Part shown: positions 41,229 through 54,572 of the stretch, piece after piece
Layout of the letters: the number at the start of each line of letters is the position of its first letter
Numbering within the stretch: position 1 is the first letter of the stretch
Source of the DNA: Membranipora membranacea
Taxonomy: Eukaryota > Bryozoa > Gymnolaemata > Cheilostomatida > Membraniporidae
Direction: 5' to 3'
Assembly (NCBI GenBank): GCA_914767715.1
Contig: OU612070.1
Coordinates: 10,495,501-10,559,500, forward strand
Length of the DNA stretch: 64,000 bases
Translations under genes and position numbers: made by a program
The notes under the pieces: generated by a model
Seen by the model: only the letters and a program-made list of their open reading frames with translations
What the model was told of the DNA's origin: nothing
The model's database searches: none

Positions 41229-44200
41229 ATGTCAACTAAACTTGATTGTGCACCAGATCAGGGATCCCTCTCTTCCACACCCACGATTAAGAGGCCGCAG
41301 CAGACCTACAGATATGATGGAGTTCTATGGATGTTCGGGATGCTGTTTCTTGGTATTCTGTTGTCGCTCATTTTTGGAATTGGTAAGTTGACCACTATTA
41401 CCACACTGAAACCAAGATGATTAACAAAGTCCTTATAAGATTGTTAGCATAACAATTAAGGGGATACCAAAAGAGAGTCACAAGTGACAAGCCTGCAGCG
41501 AGACCCCCACCCGATAGTAGATAACAAGATAATAGTAACAAAAAAATCGACATAACACCAAAAGAAACTCAAGAAAGATAAGTTTAAAAAATGTATCTTA
41601 GCTACCATATATATCTCACATTCACAATCAATTTATATACATCAAGCTTTGCAAGTAAAAAGGAATTGTATGGCGAATAGTATCTTATGGTTGTCTGGGT
41701 AATTTTAACGACACACACTATTTTTACTAGAAATGAATATTATATCAGTTAATTTCATATCACGTTAAAGCTTAGGAATGCAATTTCTCATATAATGCAC
41801 GGCCAGCCCTTAGTAGCGTTCGGGATGGTGATCACTACTAAGGGCTGGCCGTGGTACAATGCTGGCGCGTATTTATTGGGAGCCGTGACTATGTCACAGG
41901 GGGGGGGGGGGGGTTAATCTTTTTAAACTGGGGTGGACATTATAGAAAGTAAAATACCAGTTATTCAGAGATATCGGAGAGATTAAATTTTTGTTATTCA
42001 TCATCTCAGTATTTAATCACATTATAAAGCCCTGCCATAGTATCACAGATTAAGAACATATGCCCTTACTCTGTGATAGTATGCATATATGATAATTAAT
42101 GAGAACCATTTTACTGTGTTATTGCCAAGGTGAGTAACTAATAGCCTATAACTACTTGGCCATATCCTTGTCAAGAGTTGCTTTTTTTGTAGCCACGTGA
42201 CAAGGCTACCTTGGCCAAGGTGAGAGTTATAGGATAACGAGATATTATGAAAAAGGCTTATCATCTTGGGACTGTTGGCTGTCCAGCACATATTGGCCAT
42301 GCTGGCAACAAAAATCATATTATTTCTGTTTGCGAAGAAACAGAAGATTGGGCTGCCCCTAAAGAAGGACGCAAGGTGCCCTAAATCCTCATACTGAGAA
42401 TGTGATACATCCTAGAAAACTAGAATGCATCCTAGAGGTGAGGCCATGGTGGACCTCCTAATCTTGGGTGTGCAGCGAGCTGCCAAAACTGAACTGGCAC
42501 TAATCGGCCATTGGCAGTGACACTTTGATCTTAGCCAATAGGCCGAGAAGCGATCATATTATTGTTTCTGTTTTATTACCCCACTTCATTGCTGAAGACT
42601 CTGGGAATAACGCTTGGGTCCACGACATTCGACAAAAAAGAGTGTGGATGACATTTAGAACATATTGGCTTCTTGTCTTCCAGGTCTTATATTGCATTTT
42701 TATCATGATTTCAATGCTTCAAGATTATATTTTTTGCCACAATGAATGTTGCTCATTGTAAGAAATTCTGAATTGCTCTCCACAACGCATTTTACATCAT
42801 TTCGTTGCTAACACACTGCCTACAATTCACGATAAAGCTTTTGGTCTAGAGTTCTGTTCAAGAAGCATCAAACATCATTATCATGTTTATATTCCAGGAG
42901 GTGCACGGGGATGGGACGCTCAATCTGGCCACACTCATTATTTGACTAACAACTCGATGGGGAGATTTATGACCGAGCCATTTGAACCTGAGGATGGGGT
43001 ATATAAGAGGTAAGAGCTTAGGAACTATCTAGTTACATAAAAAATTCTAGACTTGTTTTATAAAGTTAAATATTATATGATGATATTATGTTATATCTAA
43101 ATATTTTGCCTTGCTCACCTCATCACTGCGTGGGTGGTAGTTCCTGATTCATGAAATGCACACTATAGATCCATTTGCTGATTTCAGATCAGACAAAGAT
43201 GCATCCGCAAGATGGTATTACTGGAAAGCCAAGCCAGAGGAAGTGACAGCGCTGACTAAACTGTTACCTTGGGCCTGCTACACTGTTCATCTGCTGTCAG
43301 TCTGGCTGGTGCTCTATCTTCAACACAAAGCTAAGGTAAATAATGACAGATTGACGATTTGATTAAATGTTTGACTGAATGTTGGAATTATTTGTTGATT
43401 AAATGATTGATTGATTGAGTCACCGATTGAGTGATTGATTGAGTCACCGATTGAGTGATTGGTTGAGTGATTGATTGATAGCGTTTTTTATGGCTGAGAG
43501 ATTGATTGCATGATTGAATGAGCAATTGAGTAATTGATTGAATGAAAGATTGATAGCATGTTTTGATGATTGGTTGAGTGATTGACTGCATGATTGATAG
43601 AATGATTGAGTGATTGATTATATGATTGAAGGGATACTCCTCTGCTTTGTTGCCAGAAAAGAAAACACCTCATCATTCTCTGATCATACATTTTGGCCTG
43701 TTATTCCAATTGAGGCTATGTATTTCAAACTATCAAAAGTCAACGATATCCAGAACTTGCAATGTTCTTGTTGTTGGGCTTATTCATTATTTCAGGACGG
43801 ATAATTAGATTGGATGTTTGACTGCATATTTGGTTCCTTAGTTGTTGGCATATTCATATATTAACCTAATTCAACTTAATGCTCCGCCTTTACTAAGTCC
43901 CATGTGAACAAGAGGGGAGAAAGAAATAAAGTTTTTTGGTTTTTTAAATCCACGAAAACCTGTAGCTGCCGTAAATACACCTTGCAAATCACTTTCAAAA
44001 ATCAAGAATTCTTCTATTTTGCACGTATGTGTTTGCCTATTTAATTGTTGCAGAGCTTTCCAGATGGAAATAATAAATATGCTGTCAAGTATACCGGCAG
44101 CCCAGACAAATACAACATCATCCAGTTCTGCCTGAATGTGTTTTTCTGCATGCTTCACCTTGTCAACACTCACACGACTTACGATGCTCTGGCAGGTGAT

Positions 44201-47200
44201 ATAACTGAGGCAACAGCTCAATGTAAGTTTCAATACCGCAAGGTGACGTCAATATTTGATCATAATTCATATTTCATGTTCTTTTTTTATTTGCGTGTAG
44301 TCATAGTGAAGTCAATTGGGGATTTTCTTCGATTAGGGAAGAATTACATCAATTTTTATTTAATACGTCATTATTTGGCAATCTAAGTCATTTTTTTAAC
44401 ACAAATAATCATTAATAATAAGTAATTTTTAACATCAAGTTCAATTCTCAGAATATCACACTCTCAACAAAAATAAATGCATCATGTTTACAATCACTAT
44501 GTTTTCATGTGAGTTTCGAGATTGGCCTAGATTGAGCTGAGTTGTCACCTCTTGGCTCGACCTCGAAATATGCAGCCATTCCCATGTTAGAGCTGAGGAA
44601 AAAAAATATCAATAAAATCCGCCGCCGCCGGGATATGAACCCCGGCCTCCCACGTCAGTGTCTTTGATGCTAACCGCTCGGGCCGAGCTCGCTATAGTGC
44701 GAGCCGATATGTGCGAGCTGATCTTGGAGCTCAGGCCGATCTCGGAGGCAGTTCCATAGCTCGAAGCTAAGGCTAATTAGCCTCAGTTCGAACTCAAAAC
44801 TCACATGGAAACATGGTGATTGAAGGGCAATCTGATACATATTTAGGATAAGGTTTACCTGTCATTTCACCTGACATTATCTTACTGGCCACATGATTTT
44901 GATTATGAAATACTTTTCACACGATATTATTGTTTATTCCAGGTGCCTTTATTGCTGTCATTGTACTGGCTATGATTATTGAGTTCAAAGACAGGGGCAT
45001 AATTTTTGGATTTCCAACGCCGGAACAGATGAAAGAGAAACAGGACTCTGTCTGGCTGACTCCTGTCTATCTTACCAGAAAATACCATGGCTACTTTGTG
45101 TACTGGGCTACAGTAACTACATTTTGGTATCACCCGATGGAAAACACTCTCGGACACGCCTTTGGCTTTGCTCAAGTTTGGTTCATGATGATGCAAGGTA
45201 AGGCTTTCTCTGCCCTTGTAAAGATCATTTTGACTGGGAACATCACAGCAAAGAATTTTTTGTGTGTCAATTGGACACAAATTGATGAGGCGACCAAATA
45301 TAGTGTTTGTGAAACTTTTGTACATTTTTTTGATGACACTCAGGAGAAAATGGAGAGTCGTAAGTATAATAAACATAATAGTCAGGACAGCATGATACTG
45401 ATTGCATTACTGTTTAGACTATATATAAATATATATATACATAATTATATAGGCCTATTATAATACATGTTATATGATATTGTAAATTAAGCCTGACAAC
45501 CAAAGCAGTTTTGGCCAGGGGTGGCGGTGCCCACTGTCACCTAGTCTGATACCACTGTCACTGTCCCTGCCCGACGGCCCCCCATCACCCACAGGCAACT
45601 CTGTGAAACATACTATCAATTGTCTAAGGCGCTCAGGCTAATAGATAATATAAACTATTCCTCCATCATCACAGGTAGTCTAGTGTTCACCAAAGTTCAC
45701 TTGAACAAGTATTGGAGGGTGCTTATGGAGACCTGGGTGATTATTCATTCAGGGGTTGTGGCTGTTCAAGTTGCACCTGTGGACCCAACTTCAGACGAGC
45801 AGAATATGTGGCCAATGTTTGTATTCGGATTTGGCACAATCGCCATTCTTACTCAGGTAATAAATTGATCTCGTCTTTATGTTTGTAAGCCAAAGCATAA
45901 GCAGTAGCAGCCAGAGCCAACACATCGGCTAGATGCTTATGCATTGAAAACCTGTAAAGTTAACCCGAATAATGCTGTAGCTCCACGAGACGATGTAATC
46001 ACAGGCCGATGGCATGTCTAGACATGCTAGGCCGATCTCACACTGCTATACAGGCCTATGAGTTAGTACACGATGGTCTAGTGAGTCATAGTGGGGTCAT
46101 AAATCAGGTGCCTAGATTGACCAATGAACTCCCTCAGTTCAACCGATTGACCAATGATATTTAATGGGCGTGTTAACAAATGACCGGATATAGATGTCAT
46201 ATTAAATCCGGGTCTTTATCACTTTGAATCTTCACCAAATAAAATTTCAGTCTTCTGTAAAATTGATTTTCCTATGCTATACTATGGATGTCAGGACAGC
46301 TTCCATTTCCAAGTGATACAGCTATTACCTTCCATATTTTCACTACAGCACCACTCCTATCTTTGTAGTTATGGTCTTTTTTATCATAAATAGGAGGATG
46401 TGATTTTACTACTATTATCAACTCCTCCATTTTTGATAGCCTGTCACGATTTGATAGATGACGTGTTTAACCGCGTAATTATTGAAGCAAGCAACCAACA
46501 ACCAATCAGCATAGAGGATCGTCCAGATCACTCGGGCAAAAGACCAACAAGTTCGATGTCCACTTAACACGAGTAATCACTCGTGCAGATCCACCGATTA
46601 ACCACTCGTGACCCCAAATCGATGTAAAAATCGTCTCGTGTAGCTACGCCTTAACATTAATCAAGTCAATAAATATGGCAAAATATGCAAAATTCCAAGT
46701 GGCAGTTGCAACAAGGCATATATTCTTATGTCTGTTTTAGATCTACGGCTTGCCATTCTGGAAAAATATGCCATCATGGACAAGAGCAATACCTTCAGCA
46801 ATCTACGTCGTCACCTTGATGATAGTTTTCAACTTCGTAGTGGATAAGGAGGGAAGAAAATTCACAAGAATACAGGAGATAATTCGTATACCAGGTATCG
46901 TGTACTTAGCTTTGATTTTCACATGGTTGATCATTGTGCTCTTTGCTAAGATACAACGAGTTCTGGAAGCAAGAAAGACTGAGAACTCAGAAGGTGAAGC
47001 GGGCAGCGCCTCCAAGCTCTCTACTGTGAAGGAGATTCTTCTTATCTGTTCAGTGATGGCCATATATGGTGTATGTATTTTTCTGATGTGGATTGTCGAA
47101 TATTTAGATTGGAAAGTATCCCATCTAAATCAATTGTTTGTCCTGACTTTTGTATTTCTTTTCTTGGGACCGATCATTGGGACCTTTATCTTTACCCAAA

Positions 47201-47268
47201 TTATTCCTATGAAGAAGAATCATTCACCAGTGTCTCCAAACTCAGTAGAGCCAAACTCAAAGTTGTAA
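41229..47268 (+). CDS. Copy B: unnamed polytopic (about 12 TM) membrane protein, intact
   Basis: Seven exons (41229-41382, 42898-43009, 43188-43335, 44054-44222, 44943-45197, 45675-45856, 46741-47268) give 515 aa with intron phases 1,2,0,1,1,0. I count about twelve hydrophobic segments, near residues 31-53, 112-133, 158-176, 192-209, 242-259, 265-285, 299-314, 324-342, 357-373, 391-412, 438-459 and 470-493. The core has KYHGYF, FWYHPMENT, GHAFGF, HLNKYW and MWPMFVFGFG motifs. His123, 135, 173, 178, 243, 258, 266, 288 and 304 are kept in the other copies, which suggests metal or haem binding or proton handling (inference). No signal peptide is apparent; the first membrane segment may act as anchor. 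An NNS sequon lies in the first loop. I do not recognise the family, and the function is unknown. Confidence 0.85.
41797..41856. repeat. Strong GC-rich hairpin in intron 1 of copy B
   Basis: GCACGGCCAGCCCTTAGTAG pairs with CTACTAAGGGCTGGCCGTGG across an 18-bp loop. This is far more GC-rich than its surroundings and looks like an inserted hairpin element. A run of about 14 G lies nearby at 41900. Confidence 0.7.
42038..42085. repeat. Copy of the dispersed AGAGTAAGG palindrome family
   Basis: CATAGTATCACAGATTAAG pairs imperfectly with CTTACTCTGTGATAGTATG. Related copies are at 1504-1546, 55551-55607 and 60141-60182. Confidence 0.7.
43370..43640. repeat. GATT/GAGT tetranucleotide-derived minisatellite in copy B intron 3
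   Basis: Variants of GATTGATTGAGT, some with GTCACCGATTGAGT, fill about 270 bp. The complement generates Gln/Ser-rich minus-strand open frames that are repeat artefacts. Confidence 0.8.
44491..44833. mobile_element. 343-bp inverted-repeat element with tRNA-like core
   Basis: Terminal inverted repeats of about 30 bp (CAATCACTATGTTTTCATGT against CAATCACCATGTTTCCATGT on the other strand) bound a GC-rich interior. Within it the minus strand at about 44632-44700 has an A-box-like GCCCGAGCGGTTAGCATC and a B-box-like GGGGTTCATATCCCGG. The matching intron of copy A lacks it, which supports insertion after the duplication. It is non-coding and sits in copy B intron 4. Confidence 0.72.
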
Positions 47269-49777
47269 TATTACTGGTGATTATTCATCAATTTTATAAT
47301 CTCTGATCATCTACTATAAACTATTATGTACATTTTTACAATTATTAGTGTTATGCACATTTTCTTACATATTAAATCACATCAGCTACTAAAACATAAT
47401 ATTTGGTTGCCCCTATGGTCAAATAGCGCAGGACAACTTTGTGTTGAGGGGGAGCGAGGGAAACAATTCATAATCCCACAAATACCTGCCAAACACCTCT
47501 CTGACCGGAATGCATTCAGTTGGAAAATGTTTTTTAATTCTTTTGCAAATTTATACAGTAAAAGGCAATAGCTATAATTTATGGATTCTTTGTCCTCATT
47601 TGGGTTATTCACCAGATTGAGACTGAGAAGAGAACGACTAAAGGCACTTGTAATCCAGGAAAGCATACATGTAAAGTCGCATATCAACCCTGAAAACCTA
47701 AATAAATTTGTGTTGGCGTGTAAAAAGCTTTCCCTGACACTGGTCAGCTAATTGTATGTAATATGAGTGGTTGCTAATTCAATGCCACAAAAGCATTGCG
47801 GTTGCAGAGAACTTAGGCTAACTTAACTCATTACATGAATTGTGGCCAATTGTTGAAGCAAATTCGAGTAGAACACTACTCGCAATACTAAATAGACAAA
47901 TATACAATCTATGCGTGTTATTAATTGGAATATTGCTCAAATTTCTCTCATCCTAGAAATTTTGATAAACATACACGTAAAAAACTTGGAACACCAAACT
48001 GAAGTCTTCACTCTTGACGTGATTTATAGATTTGTGACGAGGTTGGAATTCCTCATCATACTTTCTTGGGAGGTTGTTATGGTAACTGATAAAACCTGTA
48101 GATCCATCTCGATGATTCTTTTTATACAATTATTGACAACAATGTTCATCTTTAAAATGCTGTTCATCCAAATGTACCAAAGAAAGCAAAACAATAACAA
48201 ATAAAAGAAAAATGGAAGTGAGACATAGCTATATTCTTTTAATACAGATTTGCTCTTTTCAAACTGTTTCCAGGATTGCTAACTTCACTGAGAATGTCCC
48301 GGCAATGTTACCTAACAGCCAAATTACATTTAATGTTTAATGGATGATTTCGTCAGAAACCTGACATTCAAGTGTTGGGGATCTTTTATATTATTCTCAC
48401 CTTTCACCGCCTTTGTCCTGTACGGGTGGCAGGTTTTTGCTTGATACCAAGCTCAACCAGACTTCTCCATCTACTCCGGTCTTCCACATCTTCCACATCT
48501 TTTATATTATATTAGATCTATATGAATTGGTTTTAAGTTTATACCTGCATTTTAAATCTCAGGTATTCAATGCCAAGTTTACTGCAAGATTGCAAAAAAT
48601 GAAAATTATAATGGTGCTGTAAATAGCCCAAGTCAAGGGGACCGAGGAAAACAAGCAATGATTTCTTCACAAACAAATCTATAATCCAATAAATACCTGC
48701 AAAATATCTCATCGTATTGGAATGTATCCAGTGTGAGCAACTGAAAACATAATTTTAATCAAAGAATTAATGGGCAATTAATTTGACATTTTTGTGATAT
48801 AAATCTTCATGATCTGAGGTAACATTCTTGCAGCTTGGAGAATGGCTTTACAGGATGGATGCGTATGTATCAGATGGCACAGGGCAAATTGAGCTGCAGG
48901 TCGGTTCGTAAAGTGACCTGGTAGTAGAACTATATCTTTTTGCAGTAATTTCCATTCATTCCATATATCGGCACTGCAACCCCAATTTTGCTAATTTATG
49001 CCAATTTTTGCAAAAGGCTGGAGAGCATTGATATAAGACATATATAGATGTTATTGAAGTTGCCAGTCTTGAGTGGGAATGTACTGGGCATTCACTCCCA
49101 TCATTGTTCCCGTCTCGTTTCACTGGCTTACTCTATCAACAATGTCAATCGTTGTTGGCCGAGCAACTCAAGATGCAAGCAATGACTTCAGGTTTGCTCT
49201 GAGAAAAAAACAGTGGTTAGGATGAACATGAGCTATGATACTGCACCTAAGCCCATTTTAATAACGAGAATCACTTAATATCCAGTGTTTTTATTATCAC
49301 TTAAAACTTTATGGTGTCTCATCAGAGAGTATTGGTAACCTGTGCATTGTCTGAAAAATAAAAATAAGGACAAAAAGCAATGATGTGTAATACACCTACA
49401 AGGCATATTTCACGAAGCAAGAAATAATGTAAGTGTCTGTGATAGAGAACAATTAATACAATCAATATAAACTGCTAATTGCAAATTTATGTGCAGAGAG
49501 AATGAAACTACTGGAAGATGCTTCGTCTGCCTATGGTTCTAAATTCAGTTTACCTGCTATCGAACTGGGGAAAGAAATGTCATGGTCAAGTATGTTCCTA
49601 TGTCACCGTAAATCTGCAATTTTTAAACTCTGATGAGCTGTTACCTATGCTTATCACAAAGTTTTCTGTTATTTAGGTAAAATGTTATTCGGTAGAGGAA
49701 CATGATTGTCGGAACTACGGTATTTTGTTTTTGGCAAAAGCCTTATAGAATTATGTTTAAAAAAGGCAATCAAATTT
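47269..49777. other. Spacer between convergent copies B (+) and C (-)
   Basis: About 2.5 kb holding the two 3' UTRs. I found no supported exon; the open frame 47911-48204 has no family motif and lies in A/T-rich DNA. Confidence 0.45.
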
Positions 49778-52700
49778 TTACCCGGAAGTGTTTGCAGGTG
49801 TACTGTCACTGCTTTTCATTGGAATAAGCATGGCAAGTAAAAATGAGCCAGCAATAGCGGCCACAAACATGAAACTTGAACAGTATATCATTGTAAACAC
49901 TATCAAGTTAAATTTCCAGTCCAAATACTCAAAAAGAAACGACAAAAATACACAAACAACATATGTGAGGACAACTCCTAATACTAACATAACCTCTTTG
50001 CCGATCGACAAACGATTAGACCCGAAAGTGGCATTGTCATCTTTTTTCAACTCAACAGTTATTCTGGCAGCATACATTCTCTGAAGCTGAGTAATCAAGA
50101 TAATTGCCAGCCAGGCAACAAGCATGAAAAAGTAATACACTCCCGGAATACGAATCACTTCAAAGAGTCTCGTGAATTTTCTCCCCTGTCTGTCTCTGAT
50201 GAAGTTGTACACAGTCAGTAGTATAACAATATAAATAGTCATAGGTATTGCTTTGGCCCATGAAGGCATATTCTTCCAGAAAGGCAGTCCATAAGCCTGC
50301 AACAGCCAATGAAAACATGTGAAAAGACTGCAAAGGCAATAACAAAATTAAATGGAAAAAGTGGATGTATCAATTAATTCCTGTCCTCTAAGTTCTGATT
50401 TTCAAAGATTCATGATATTAAATTGTTTACTATCATCATTGGACAAGTAACAGTATGAAAATTGACCATAGAGGTGAATTATGATGTGGAATACGGTATT
50501 AAAACCAGAGGCTTGGAAACAAGTTAGTAAATGACGGAAAAACTAAAAGTTTGAAAATAACACTTTATAAATTTACTGCACTTATAAACTTCATCTGATC
50601 ATGCAAATAAGAAGACCTGGGGGTAAAAAAAACTCACCTGAGTAAGGAAAATGACTGTGGCAAATCCGAAAACGAACATAGGCCAAATCTCTCTGCCCAT
50701 GATATTTGGTACTGTCTGCACGGCCACCACTCCGGCGTGGATTGTAACCCAAATCTCCAGTGTGAACCTCCAGTATTTATTTAAATGCAGTTTGGTGAAG
50801 GCCAGACTTCCTGCAGTGTGAGATAAAACTTGATTAGGGCAATATTGCACCTGGTGTCTGGTGAAACCTATTTGTTATCAAGTTCAAATAGGGGCCAATC
50901 TGGAAGTAGTGCATCTCAGTTAATTCGCAATTCTCTATTGTTTTCAATTGTTGACATTTGGGGATAGTGTTAGCGAGGTGCTGATGATAGGTTTATTCAA
51001 AAGAGCCTTTTGAAGAAAAAAAAATGCTGAGAGTTGTGTTCTCTTATAGACTAATGTGACAACTCCTCAAAATGCCATAGCTAACTAGTATCCAACCTTG
51101 TAACATCATGAACCATGTATGGGCGAAGCCGAAGGCGTGTCCAACAGTGTTCTCCATAGGGTGATACCAAAATGTATATATAGCTGCCCAGTATATGAAG
51201 TAACCATGGTACTTTCTGATAAGATAGACAGGGCTCAACCAGACTGAGTCTAGTTTGTTCTTCAACTGCTGCGGAGTGGGGTACCCAAACAGAATGCCTC
51301 GATCTTTGAACTCGATTAAAAGCATCAGAATTATGGCCACCATGACTGAACCTGAAACAGCGTAGAGATAACAATAATCATAACAGTAATGATCGTAGCA
51401 ATAATATTAATGAATAGAGAATGGCCAGTTTGCTTTAATCTTACATTGGTTTTTGCGTGATTTGTAAGGGAAAGAGAACTGGTTTGAAAATCTTGTGGGA
51501 TTTTATTAAAAACACTAACTGGATAATAGAAACTAAGACCCGGATACATTTTTGTTTATTTTTTTATGATAGTAGGGATTTGGAGACAACAATTATTGAC
51601 ACGTGCAGGGAGTTTGCCATGGAGATTGAAAGACAAAGAAACCAAAATTGTTCAATGCTGTGCTGACACTGACGGCAAAATGAGACAGAACAAGTCGATT
51701 CATAGTTTAAAGGCTCTAATGCTGTCCAAGTGCTTGTTAGTGGCATGCCATTATCAACCACCACCCAAAAAGTGTGCTATGACAATGGAATGCCACAAGC
51801 TGCAACCGACAATTGACAAAGTTTCCCCTGTGTATTTCAACCGATCGTGATCTAGTTTCTCTCTTTGTGTTAAATTGTCACCAATGATAATAACATGTTC
51901 TCAGTTGGATTTTGATATTCCAAATTTCAATATGGAATATATATTACCATATTGTGCTCAACTTACTTTGAGAACTGGCCTCGCTTGTATCAGCAGCAGT
52001 TCCATCGTAGGTTGTGTGAGTGTTGAGCAGGTGTAACAGATGGAAGAAACAATTGAGGAAGAAAAGTATTATGTTATACTTGTCTGGTGTAGTTGTATAT
52101 TTCGCTGAGTATTTCCCCTTTTCATCTGGAAAGCTCTGTAAATAGAATTAGAGAAAGTAATCTGTTGTTCCAGGGTATTTATAGGGTCAGGTATTTAGGT
52201 TCAACAACTGATGGCTTGGGGAACCAAGACATACCAAGCTAGCCTGAATAAGAAGTGAAATGAGTTCAAGCAGCTGGAACCAAGTTCTAGTTTCTAGGTC
52301 AAACAAAAAATTCATCTAAGGGTCTAGCCAAAAGCTTGGCAAAAGATGGGCAGGATGACTCGGAGTATATTTAGCATTCGTGAATTACACCAAGTAGCTT
52401 GAGATAACTGTGCACACTTGGCTTGAGACAGGAAGTAAATTATCGTAAGATTAGTGGATATTCAAGATACCAACCTTGGCCTTGTGTTGGAGATATAGTA
52501 CGAGCCATACAGACAGGTTATGCAGTGAGTATCCAGTCCATACAAAAAGTTTTGTCCAAGCCGTCACATCTTCATTCTTTAGTTTCCAGTAATACCAGCG
52601 GGAACTGGCCTGGCTATCCGATCTACAGAATTAAATGGAACATAATTCGATCCATATCTCAGGAAAACTTTGGGATTAGCGTTCTCTTTCTTCTCTTGTT

Positions 52701-54572
52701 TTTCTTATCCTGATTACTGCAATTTCAATGTAATTAGAAACTTTTGTCAGAAATCATTACTCAAAAAGTAATCGCCACAACTAGCCTGTCTATAGCCAAT
52801 TTAAAGCGACTCGATCGGTAATATACTACCTGCTCCCATTGCCAAAAAGATATTAATGTAGTCTAAGCCCCCCCCCCCCCCCCATACTTTTGCCCGCCGC
52901 CCGACGGCCCCCGGCAAGAGAATAAATGTTGAGTTTTTAATTATTTATTTGGGCAGGAGATTATAACATCTACCACACAACAATCTAGTCATCCAGTTTT
53001 TACTCCAATCATGTTATTCAAAGATTTAATCTTAGTTTCCCAGATGAGTTGGCGCTTTCACCTGTCACAGATGGTTTAACTTATCAAATTGCTTCTAGCA
53101 CAGAATAACTGTCATCGCACAAAGAGTTTCCTCCACTATGAAACGAGAGAAGATCCAAAACTGTAGATTTTCTAGAATCGTGAGTAAACAGTTGTTTGGC
53201 TGTTGCTCGATTTTTATACTTTTATTAGATTAACATAGTGGAAAATTTGGAGAGTGCGCAGGATGCTACCGTGACTATGAACTTACTCATTATATAATGA
53301 AGAGAGACGAGACCATACATTCTTTGAACTTCTACAGGGTGATTAAAATTTCATCCCTGTTCTCCTAATGATTTAATTTAATTTCAATCAAACATTAGTG
53401 CATTTTAACCTTTTTCAATAATTGGGGGGCTCATCCATGAAACAGAGTAACAAACGGATAAAGCGAAATGTTTCATGAGTGAAGCTTTGCATCCTACTGA
53501 CATAGGAACATTACTTTGTTTCTGTATATTTCTTGATTGGTGTAATCACTAATAAACTCACCTTTTATAAACACCTGGCTCAGGTATGAAGGGTTTTGGT
53601 AGAAACCTCTCCATAGAACTGTTAGAGGAGTTGTGATTGTACGCTGAGTCAGCATCCCATCCTCTGGCAGCACCTATAATATCATATTATATCATATAAT
53701 ATATAATATATAATATATCATATATCATATATCATATATCATATATTATATCATATATAACATCATATATAACATCATATATAATATCATATATGATATG
53801 CATGTGTGACCAAATATGTTCAGAGATCTGTTTATAAAACTATATTAATATCTCAATTCTTCAAACCTTGGGACGCATTGTGCATGTGCATACTGAAAGC
53901 TTGCATGCAGATGAGTATGTTGCCTACAACTTGAAAAGAAAGTGGGCACAATAACTGTATGCAAAACATCATAAATGCTGCTGGTAAAAGAACCACTGCG
54001 GCTACATCTACATGGACAATGTGACAATAACAAACAAAACATATGCATTCGTGCTGTTTCCATATATCAGCGCAATCCGAACAATGTGTGCAATGCTATT
54101 TGACCAGACTTTGCCCGGGTTTTTTGGTGGTGGTGTTCATTTATAGACCACAATCCATCCGGGATTGGGATGCCACTACCAGCAGCTAGAGCATAGTATT
54201 TTGTTATTGATTACAATGAAAGTATGATTATAACGCTGGATATGTCACCATAGCTATTTTGCATTCCAATACAACAAAAGACCGAAGTCATATTTATAAT
54301 CATTAACATAAATCAAATTTATATATATTATATATATATAGATATATGTAAATATTATAACATGTATTATATATTATGTTTATGACTGTGCCTAAGACGC
54401 AACCTCAAAACTTACCAATGCAAAACATGAGAGAGAAAAGAATGCTGAGAAACAACATCCCAAACAGCCATAGAACAGCATCGTATCTATATGGCTGAGG
54501 TTTCCTCTCTGGTGGTATCGACGGTGGTGTCTGCTCATTGATGATCGCTACGTCTTCTATTTTAGACGCCAT
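49778..54572 (-). CDS. Copy C: unnamed polytopic (about 12 TM) membrane protein, intact
   Basis: Seven exons (54572-54416, 53673-53562, 52622-52475, 52135-51967, 51351-51097, 50810-50638, 50296-49778) give 510 aa with the same six intron phases as copy B. Exons 2, 3, 4 and 5 have exactly the same lengths as in B. The N-terminus shares RYDAVLW with B and then enters the first hydrophobic segment. The first loop has two NSS sequons. The histidine-bearing motifs TPQQL...KYHGYF, FWYHPMENT, GHAFGF, HLNKYW and TIHAG are all present. The C-terminal region is closer to D than to B. No lesion was seen. Function unknown; a channel, transporter or membrane oxidoreductase are all possible. Confidence 0.85.
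52868..52884. repeat. Homopolymeric C tract
   Basis: An uninterrupted run of about 15 C within copy C intron 2, followed by a C/G-rich patch. Similar C or G runs are at about 14190, 41900 and 61979. Confidence 0.8.
53690..53800. repeat. AT microsatellite in copy C intron 1
   Basis: Repeats of ATATCAT, ATATAAT and ATATAACATC directly upstream (in gene orientation) of exon 2. The tract is highly self-complementary. Confidence 0.8.

Noticed and set aside
43388-43691. Gln/Ser-rich minus-strand open frames (QSITQ repeats)
   Set aside because: They are translations of the GATT/GAGT minisatellite inside a copy B intron.
44632-44720. tRNA gene on the minus strand
   Set aside because: Box motifs are present but no clean cloverleaf was found, and it sits inside an inverted-repeat element.
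47911-48204. 97-aa open frame after copy B
   Set aside because: A/T-rich, hydrophobic by composition, no motif; downstream of a complete gene end.
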